NCBI GenBank assembly: GCA_019155205.2
Contig: JAHNZQ020000308.1
Location: forward strand, 5,375,215 to 5,439,214
Length of the DNA: 64,000 bases
Source of the DNA: Gracilaria vermiculophylla
Taxonomy: Eukaryota; Rhodophyta; Florideophyceae; Gracilariales; Gracilariaceae
Direction of reading: 5' to 3'
The translations under genes were made by a program, and so were the position numbers. The notes under the pieces are model-generated. The model saw only the letters and a list, made by a program, of their open reading frames with translations. It ran no database searches and was not told where the DNA came from. This document shows, piece after piece, positions 56,530-64,000 of this stretch (positions are counted from its first letter, which is position 1; each line of letters opens with the position of its first letter).

Positions 56530-57834
56530 GCTATGCAAGATGGTTGAGAATTTCATCTATAATATTAAATTTTTGGCTGGGAGAAAACTGGACTATTTCT
56601 TCGAAAACCTTCTCTCGTTTGCCATCAAGGAGACTTTTGAGCAAAAATATGTATTCTCTTATGCTTTCAATAACTTTAAATGGGTCATAACATTTCAAAG
56701 AAGGTTTGTGCGTGCGCTTCCGTTACAGAATGCTGCGCAGAAAATAGTAATCCTCCATAAATTTAATGGTGCGTACGTGCGTCTTCCGGTTGTACGAATC
56801 TATCGCAGCTTGGCGGTTTTTGGTTTTAACATTCCGCTACGTCTTTTCCCATAGCTTCCCGGGATTCGACAAGCTTTTTCATGTGTAAGCGCTTGGCACA
56901 GCGAATGTGTTCTATATAATGCACCTGGACCACCAGTGCAACCTTATGCGTAATTGTGCGTGGAGGTGTGTCCTGCGGATGACTTTTGAAAACGGTGAGA
57001 GAGCATCGGTTACCAAGGCGGTTCAGGATCGTATTGTTTAGAGCAAAATGCACGACGAGCATGATGCTAGGCCTGTACAGTTGTGGTAGCAAGTACTCAG
57101 AGAGTAACGTGCGTGTCGTTCTTCGTAGCTTGCGATGGACCACTTCCATTGTATCGTTTCTACAGGCACAGGAGGCAAGGGTAAAATGGTGCACCGAATC
57201 GGGTTTCTCGCTAAGAAAGCGTACCAGATCGTTCTTAAAATGAGAGCCGTAGTTTCAAAACGCATTGGTGACCGACGTCAAAGCTGAAAAACAAATAGAG
57301 AGGAAATCCAGCCAAGGTATCTTTAGTTTTGTCTGTGGCTGGTTTTATTCACATAAACCCGCTACGACCGTTTTTTAAGACAATTACATAGGTGTAACCG
57401 TTATTTCTGTCTCATATGAAACAAGAATCAAAATGGAGCAAGATTTTGGGTTCCGTAGCGTGCGTGACGTGACCAAGAAGACGGGGTACAATCTTACAAG
57501 TCTCTGTACAAAGACAGTGTAAGCAGGAATGTACAAACGACTGAACTTCGTAACTCATGTTATCTTATTGGAAAAGAGCTTCAATAGTCGCAATAGTGAT
57601 GCGCGAGCTTCGGTCACCACCATACCTTGTATGAACGGCTATCATGACGCGGAGCTTGAGAACCTCATCATCTCTTGGTCTACACACGATCCCATTGCTG
57701 GTCCTGTAAAGGTTATCGATTTTTCTGAAAGACTTAGGTGGCTCCTTTTTCATTGTAGACCGCGATGTGTTCATGTACTGTAAATTAGGCCATTCCATCT
57801 TTGGATCGAAACTGGGGCTGATTGGGGCGCACAT
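56530..57834 (-). pseudogene. Integrase of element E
   Basis: Zinc-binding segment in 57834-57565 (RDDEVLKLRVMIAVHTRYGG). Core end in 57194-56826: NDTMEVVHRKLRRTTRTLLS, with the catalytic Glu in MEVVHR, then FALNNTILNRLGNRCSLTVF. C-terminal domain near 56700-56530 (YDPFKVIESIREYIFLLKSL, then NIIDEILNHLA). Frames change between these blocks, so it is dead. Confidence 0.7.
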
Positions 57835-58086
57835 GAGCGCTTTAACTCGTTGAATCCTAGCACCGTCTACGAAAAGCTTCGAATTGACAGCTCAACTAGT
57901 GAGCTTATCGGCTCAGATGTTCTGCTCCCTAGGAATGTTTTCGGCGATGTACCGAAATGCGGAGAGCTTGATTACCCAACGCATGGGCTTACTCGCCGTA
58001 TGCGGTGCGATTCCAGGATTCCCGTCGTAGGGGTTGTGGAGGAAATGGAGGTTCGAAAGATCAATGAAAATAGTCAATTCGCTCTA

Positions 58087-59501
58087 TTACGAGGTAGAAA
58101 AAACGACAGATGGCTTCCACGATTGCGTATCATTCCTTTTCAGGAACTGACCAGTTGGCGTCGGATCCGGAGAAAACACCGGACTGGATGCATAGCCGTT
58201 CGTGACGCTATTTTGCGATATTTTCGGCGCAGTCTTCATCGGGTACTTGGAAGAGAATCGCAGGCTAGTGAGTGTCCGAAGCATCGGTGAGAAGATTATG
58301 ATCGTACCCTGACTTGGGATGCGCGAGCGTGACAGGAGCAGCGAGTACATCCTAGATGTCTGCGAAAGCGGCATTATGAATAGCGCCCCACGACCCGGAA
58401 ATGGAGAGTTTGCGAAGCGACTGTTTCGGAATCTTACCCGTGGTATCGCAACAGAATTCCAACATTTCGTGCAATGGAGCAACGCGTTCAGCGTAAGCAA
58501 AAATAGAAGTTCGCATCCAGTTCATTGGCCAAATGAACTGTTATAAACAGCTGGCCGTGATGAGTCGGCGCATTTCCACCAGAGAGTCGAGATATTGAGG
58601 GTGTTCCTGGACTCCTTGTGCAGATAAAATGCAGCCACTAAACAGGACTTCTTTAGAGAAGAAAGTGGACTTATCGGCGTGTACTATAAGTAACACCTCG
58701 CTAAAAATGCGCAAAAAGGATCCGATGGACTCCGATAGTTCCGTCTTGTCATCGGCATAAAATAGGAAATTATTAATCCATTTTGGCATCGTTCAGACTC
58801 GTCCATCAAATTTCTGTTAGAGTATAGTACAGCTTGGAAATGGTTGCCAGAATCACTGCCAACCTGCAGCAGGCGGCGGAAAGAATAGACGCTGATAGGT
58901 GTTCGGATAGACATCATCCCTCGCGAATCCGGAGAGAGAGGGACCTGTCAGTATCCATGAGCGAGGTCGACCTTTTGGTTAAAGAAGTACTTCCGGTGAT
59001 ATCCTGGAACGTGGAGTCCGGCTGAGGCATTGCCGATGTGATTTGTACGGTACTCGACTTTGGTCCACGCAAAGAAACGAAGAATCGCAGCTTGTTCGTG
59101 CCTGGCGTATGCATTGCGAGAGCCGTACCGGACCAGCGCGCGGATGCGTTCCTGCAAATAGCGCCGACTGATTTGAGCTCCTTGGTGGTCCTGAAGATGA
59201 AATTTGGTTGGTATAGAGCGTAACGACGCTGCGCGGGGCGATGAGGGTTCGTATATTTGATTGGCGAGATCGCAAAAGAAAGTAAATTTGCAAGAGGATT
59301 GTTGCCGAGCTGTATTTGAAAAACGTCGCGATACTCTTTGGGCATATCGGTTACGCACCACATCCGGTTTTTGGAGATCACATTCTTCTGAGCTTCAGCG
59401 ACAATGTCATCGAATGTTTTCATGAGGGACTCGTTGGAATCCTTTCCAATACTGGCCACGAGGTATTTGGGAAATTCTATGGGGTAATTGTGGGCTACCA
59501 T
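58087..59501 (-). pseudogene. Reverse transcriptase region of element E
   Basis: Frame 59501-58914, with overlapping alternatives, covers the protease/RT entry. Frame 58789-58541 holds INNFLFYADDKTELSESIG, where the Tyr-Ala-Asp-Asp catalytic motif is intact, then HADKSTFFSKEVLFSGCILS and GVQEHPQYLDSLVEM. 58500-58087 covers the RT connection and RNase H, in shifting frames. Not translatable as one protein. Confidence 0.65.
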
Positions 59502-60161
59502 GTACGATAGGCGTTTCTAGGCGGCGGCGCCGAGCTTAGGATTCTCGTTGTCTAATGAGTTCATGTGTGGGTCGTGGATGAGCGGATGAACACGGAGTAA
59601 ATGTTCGTTGATGTCGAAACCAATAGCCTTGAAGACAGGGTGGCCGAGAAGAATCTAGTCCATCTTGGTATCTTCAATGAGAAACGCAACGCCACGTATT
59701 AGCACTGTTACATTAGAGCCAGGAAGGTAGGCTATGGTAAGCGAGATCTTTGCAGATGTCGAGAAAAAGTCCTTGTCGGTCTTCAACACGCCCACATACG
59801 CCACACATTCCTTAAGTTTCTGCTCTGAAATTGAAGGCTTTGCCGTTGGAAACGAGGTGGGCTTTTTGCGCTATACTCTTTTGTGACACAGGGCGCACAG
59901 CTCACTATTTGAACTATTGACATTTGCTTTTTTCAAGTTTTCGAAAACAGCTTCGGCTATTGAATTGAAACCGGAACCCGAGTCTCCCAGGGCAGTGTCG
60001 AAAACAACCATCTCGGCCGCAATTCGAAAGCGACTTCCTACGGTATCAGGCGCACGTCGGTACGAGGTAGTAGTGGTTCTTAACTGCTTCGTTTGCTTGA
60101 AATCCTTCTTCTTGAAGTGCTCGTCAAAGATTTCTTTTCTTCCATTTTTGCTGGTATCTGG

Positions 60162-60883
60162 TTAATGCTTAAGCGAGTGCTTGCCATCACAATCAGGGTT
60201 AGGACAGTCTAACATCAAGGTGACGCTGTTGCGCTTTTGCGCAGGAGGCTTCTTCCATGGAGTAACGCCGGTTGGTTTATCGTCTTCATTGCGTACGACA
60301 CGCGTAATCTTAATCCTCAATGGTTTCAAGGTTTGCCAATGCGCTGGCGTGCTGTTAAGGTTAATGGCAGGTCGAATGCCAGCACGTCGACCTCGTTTTT
60401 GATGAACGTGATGGCGGCGAGCTGATTCTTCTTCTAACCAGGGCGGTGCATTTAACAACGCCGAAATACTTTTACAACAAAGCTCGCTACTCCTTTGGCA
60501 GGAGCATCCTAGTTCGATTCGTGAGATATAGCAAGCAGCGCTACACCGATGCGCTGGGACAGAACCGTGGAAGATTCAGTCGATGCCGCATCGAACCACG
60601 CTTGAGCAGCATCGGCCATAGCTACCTTGATGCAAATATTGGCTTGCATTTCACCCATGTTGCACAGTGCGTGCCGGTTAGAAGCTTCAAAGACATCCTT
60701 GGTCGAGGCTGGTTGTAACTGGTTCTCTTCATCACGGCCTTTGTTCACGTCGTCAACTTCAGCCTTGTAAGCAGTGTATCCTGTCTCAAATATGGTCAGA
60801 GTCGGCTGCTCAACCAATTTTAGCGTCGGCGGTGCCATGACCGACAAAGTGCCATAATTGCTCGCAGCAGCCATTCTGAACAC
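60162..60883 (-). pseudogene. Gag of element E
   Basis: 60883-60509 begins with a short Ala/Ser start and has VDDVNKGRDEENQ and AQAWFDAAS, plausible Gag matrix/capsid. The following frame 60458-60162 ends CPNPDCDGKHSLKH, a Cys-Cys-His zinc-knuckle-like motif. The two lie in different frames. Confidence 0.5.
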
Positions 60884-60979
60884 GAACAGACACCCGGACT
60901 CTTAGTTTTACAGGTCAAAGTGCCTTAATCGCAATTGTCGGGGTCTACGTATCCAAGCGTTAACAATGATCGCTAACAA

Positions 60980-61323
60980 TGAGAGAGGGATAGGGTGCGC
61001 GCGCGCGTTAGCAACAAAAAGGGCACACCAAATGGCCTCTGCTCCACTCCAGCGATGGTCGGTGACGCACAAGCAGTTTCTTTCATAGGGGGTACCTGGG
61101 CAGTCAGTTCTTCAAGAAGGAACGAAATACAGGTCAAATTGGACAGGCCCATCCGCATCTAGCAAAAGAGGGTAACGGGGAGCACGTTAGAAACCGGCCT
61201 GCGAGGTTCAGGCAGGTGCCTCAATGGATATAGTACATTTCCCGTAACTCCCTTAGCGCAGGACCAAACGCAAGTGCGCAATATTTCGCCAAACCGTTAG
61301 CGCACATTGGGTTTGTTACAACA
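60980..61323 (-). repeat. 5' LTR of element E
   Basis: TGAGAGAGGGATAGGGTG...GTTACAACA. Pairs with 55933-56271. The inner flank (TTGTTAGCGATCATT on the element strand) does not look like a standard primer site. Confidence 0.85.
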
Positions 61324-62037
61324 TCTAGAAAAACCTTAATTTAGACAAAGGTTACTGCTTCAAATATCGCTTTCATTAGAAAGTAAGAGTCCAAAAGAAA
61401 GTTGAAGACTCTGAAGTTCTGGTAGAGATCATATAATGGTTTGAACGGAACTTTCGATGGAGAAGGCTAGAGATATAGCATCTTTGGTAAGCATTGGAAT
61501 CTCAAAAAGGTTTCCAAATCATTTCAAAAAACTCAATTTAACATATAACATATTTTCACCAGAAAAGGAAAAGGTATTTATTAAGATGACGTGGCGGTTC
61601 AGAATTGTACAGTGTAACAAAATTGTCATTTTGAAGTAAAAAGGAATGCTACGCAAAAACCTACGCGTCTACTTCCCCATAAAAACCCCTTCGAAATTGT
61701 TTAAGATGTAACGGTTAGAATGATTTATGGCCATAACACGCCATTTATAATTGGTTTTGATGAAAAGGATTGTATTGGAAATAGCACGAAAGATAGGAAT
61801 ATTTTGAATTTGAAATGGTAGAGGCATGCAATGCAAAAACGTTGAACTAGTATAATTGGATAAAAACAAGCGAAAATAGACTACTGAAGAAGGGAAAATG
61901 AAGTTTGAAGTAAAATATATTATGACTTTGAAACGGTTATTTACCTAGAAATTTTTTAAGAACTTTTTTTTGTAGTACTGAAGCATTAGACACGATGATT
62001 TGCTTCAAAATTCCAGGTATCGTACACTTTGGAATAG
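61324..62037 (+). mobile_element. Tc1/mariner, copy 3 (left part missing)
   Basis: Collinear with 38760-39463 of copy 2: GGTAAGCATT, TAGAATGATTTATGGCCAT, TATTGGAAATAGC.CGAAA, CTACTGAAGAAGG.AAAATGAAG.TTGAA, and the subterminal TTTGAAACGG. The right terminus is diverged (GTACACTTTGGAATAGAAT). The left half is cut off exactly at the LTR of element E. A 60-codon frame at 61457-61639 is a relic of the transposase. Confidence 0.75.
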
Positions 62038-62687
62038 AATTTAGTTTTAATCCATCTGTGTTTCAATCCATTCACGAAGAAGAATTTTTTGAGCCGTTAA
62101 AATACGAAATTCCCAACTGCAACGACAAAATTAATTTCTTGCTTCGTACTTCTTTGGTTGAGCTTAGAAAACCACAAGGAGGTTTGATAAACACAGCTTA
62201 TGCGGTTAGCGACTCCTTGATAATACATGCTCAGTTTGAAACCCTAGTATTTTGGATACCTATCTTTTACCCAGCTCCGTTTACGTTAATGCTCTAAATA
62301 TCTTCACAGACATTTATGGAAAAGCCATTTAAGATATACTCTAGCCATATATCTCTTGTTCTTGTTCAGGTCAGCAAAAAAACCCACAGAAGGGGCGCTC
62401 GGAAAATGCAGCACCAAACGAGACTCGGCCAAGAGTTTCTTAATTTCAATCGCCCTATTCAAACTCTGACAATAACAATTAATGCAACCGAGAAATACGG
62501 AAATACAAAGATACTGTGAACCTGGGCTCTTTTGATTTCCTTGCAATTAGACTTGGTCTTTATTCCCTGTTTTGATCACTAATTCTGTGCTGGACATGTC
62601 ATATAGATAACAGTAATGGGCTTAGGCCACCCCTGAACTTTCATTAAGACTCACTGCAAAAGCTTTACGCTACATTCTTCTCAAGAT
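62038..62687. other. Intergenic, no gene recognised
   Basis: A plus frame running from the mariner end to 62297 (EEEFFEPLKYEIPNCNDKIN) has no motif. A TTTATT at 62559-62564 gives AATAAA on the minus strand, about 125 bp past the stop of the von Willebrand A gene, a possible polyadenylation signal. Confidence 0.35.
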
Positions 62688-63689
62688 TTACTCAAACGGT
62701 TGAGCACAAGAGCACGACGAACCAGACTCACACTTGTCGTTGAGACAGCTCACTTCCACAGTACCATCAGCACGAACGCATACCGTATATGATGCGAAGT
62801 TACTCAAATCGGCTGGGCGATTTCTAGCCGCTCCTCCCTTACATTTTGGATCGCTACCGATCATCTGCGGACAGGAACCAAAAGACTCTTCTGTGAAACA
62901 TGCAACTCCAAACCGGCCCTTGCACTGTTGCAAACAGGCTGTTCCATCTCCTCCTCGAGTCGTGCAGAATTGTGACTGGTCGCTCACGACATCACAGACT
63001 GCTTGATCGAGGTTGGGGAAACCAGAGTTCACATAACACTCGAGAATCTGGCCACATTTTGCGCAGTCGATGTTTGCACATTCAGGTTCTGGGCAAAGGC
63101 TTTCGACAATTTCCTCCACTTTTGTGATGAATGTACTAAAACTATCGACAAATGTGAAGAGGTCTGGACTGCTGGCGATGCTCTGAAGACTTGCGGTATC
63201 TACGCCATTACCAATACCAACTGTGGCGATCGTTATTCCAGCGTTCTTGATTGCTGGCGCGACGGAGGTTCCTGACGGCGCTTGGTTGTCTTGACCGTCA
63301 GTGAGAAGCAAGATTATGCGAGGATCAGCAGCTGAACCAATTAAACTCTCACAGAGTGCAAGACCGGAGCCTGAAGAGGTGCTCAATCCTACCTGTGGGT
63401 TGTTTTGAATTGCTGGGATGAAGACTGCATTAATATCGGTAGTTGGTGATTGCACGACTTCTGCAGTGTTTGAAAACCCGACAGCTGACAAAGTGGAGCC
63501 GGGTGCAAAGCTTGTGAGAAGTTGAGCGATTGCAATAAGAGCATCTGTTTGCTGATCGAACTCGGTCGAGTCGATTGAGCCACTCTCATCAATAGCAAAG
63601 CAAACATTGAGCGGGAGACAGCTGTTTTGAGTGGCTGCCTCTTGCAAAATGACACAGAGAAGCAGAAGAGCAGCGAATATAGAATTCAT
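62688..63689 (-). CDS. Secreted von Willebrand factor A protein, 333 aa
   Basis: Starts at the ATG 63689; the frame extends further only to a GTG. Signal peptide 1-20 (FAALLLLCVILQEAAT). VWA domain about 24-198: metal-ion site Asp34-x-Ser36-x-Ser38 in FAIDESGSID, Thr/Ser in LSTSSGSG (102-109), and Asp131 in LLLTDGQDN; GITIATVGIGNGVD is the typical fifth strand. Such domains bind proteins or glycans through the chelated metal. Residues 199-333 hold 17 cysteines (CANIDCAKCG, CLQQCKG, SCSCAQPFE), a disulphide-rich module I cannot name. No membrane anchor. Likely an extracellular adhesion or matrix protein. One exon. Confidence 0.88.
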   Translation of the reverse strand: MNSIFAALLLLCVILQEAATQNSCLPLNVCFAIDESGSIDSTEFDQQTDALIAIAQLLTSFAPGSTLSAVGFSNTAEVVQSPTTDINAVFIPAIQNNPQVGLSTSSGSGLALCESLIGSAADPRIILLLTDGQDNQAPSGTSVAPAIKNAGITIATVGIGNGVDTASLQSIASSPDLFTFVDSFSTFITKVEEIVESLCPEPECANIDCAKCGQILECYVNSGFPNLDQAVCDVVSDQSQFCTTRGGDGTACLQQCKGRFGVACFTEESFGSCPQMIGSDPKCKGGAARNRPADLSNFASYTVCVRADGTVEVSCLNDKCESGSSCSCAQPFE

Positions 63690-64000
63690 TTTGAAGCGAA
63701 CGTCGAAGACCACAGTGGAAAGACGGATGAAAGGTTGCAGCAGGTCAGTCCTCTGACAAACCGGCTCTTTTAAGGATCAACTATGACAAATGTCACTGTA
63801 TTCTATTGCCGTGCGACATGAAGGGTAATCTTCGTGCAACTTTGTGAAGGATGGAGGGCATAGCATTTGGATCCACGCATTAACCTTGCTTTCTACGGTG
63901 AAACCCCAACTTCCGAAGGCTGTGGCCAAGCAAGCCTTTGTTTAGTGAGCTAACGCAGATTAATTGCGCAGTGAAGACGTGGCTGCCGAATTTCATTGTC
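63690..64000. other. Upstream region of the von Willebrand A gene
   Basis: TTAAAAG on the gene strand near 63767 is a weak TATA candidate, about 78 bp before the ATG. Nothing else recognised to the window end. Confidence 0.3.

Larger units (their letters stand above)
55933..61323 (-). mobile_element. Ty3/gypsy element E with paired LTRs
   Basis: 5.4 kb between direct LTRs of 339 and 344 bp. Minus-strand order: Gag, protease region, reverse transcriptase, RNase H, integrase. Integrase motifs (GGDR..., VVHRKLRRTTRTLLSEYLL, LNNTILNRLGNRCSLTVF) resemble the type I know from oomycete Ty3 elements rather than that of A or C. No chromodomain seen. Flanking bases AACCG and TCTAG do not match, and the flanks belong to two different transposons. 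Confidence 0.8.

Noticed and set aside
60500..60530. GTTCGATTC resembling a tRNA B box
   Set aside because: No A box or cloverleaf around it; it lies in the Gag region of element E. No other tRNA-like structure was noticed in the window.
63690..63713. Longer start of the von Willebrand A gene
   Set aside because: The upstream codon is GTG; the ATG at 63689 opens directly into the signal peptide.

Overview
The window is nuclear DNA of a eukaryote with few introns. Every credible host gene is one uninterrupted reading frame. Three of them have a TATA-like box 100-190 bp upstream of the first ATG, and most products carry a signal peptide. An animal-type haem peroxidase, a secreted von Willebrand A protein and gene islands set between decayed LTR retrotransposons would fit a multicellular red alga (Florideophyceae, for example a Chondrus-like species). 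That assignment is inference; nothing here proves the taxon.

Layout: 0-2.7 kb is a deleted Ty3/gypsy remnant (D, minus), followed by a dead Tc1/mariner (2706-3988). 4.9-5.8 kb is a dispersed repeat whose second copy lies at 10.35-11.24 kb. 6.2-18.8 kb is a gene island: a Cys-rich secreted protein, an F-box/LRR-like protein (minus), a 55-aa secreted peptide, a haem peroxidase (minus), and two tandem copies of a new 112-aa protein family, the second broken. 18.9-40.05 kb is a second copy of the F-box/LRR-like gene, destroyed by three successive transposon insertions: chromovirus C (minus, 18989-26064), chromovirus A (plus, 26272-37358) and a Tc1/mariner (38181-39463). The gene resumes almost base for base after each one. 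40.6-47.6 kb repeats the 14.6-18.8 kb segment, but also holds an intact F-box paralogue (41757-43397) and an intact copy of the 112-aa gene. 47.6-49.4 kb is AT-rich with no recognised gene. 49.4-61.3 kb is retroelement remains: an unidentified remnant F, a truncated A-like element B (plus), and an LTR-bounded Ty3 element E (minus, 55933-61323). 61.3-62.0 kb is a truncated third mariner. 62.7-63.7 kb is a secreted von Willebrand A gene (minus).

The island therefore looks like a unit (conserved end segment, F-box/LRR-like gene, spacer, 112-aa gene, conserved end segment) duplicated in tandem. End segments are at about 6.2, 18.4 and 47.2 kb. Later changes were gene gain or loss inside each unit and transposon insertion into the second. 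No rRNA, tRNA, CRISPR array, bacterial operon or DNA-virus gene was seen. All transposon reading frames carry stops, frameshifts or lost catalytic residues, so none looks autonomous. The strongest undescribed candidates are the 112-aa protein family with its upstream dyad, the small secreted peptide, and an antisense coding block inside element A.
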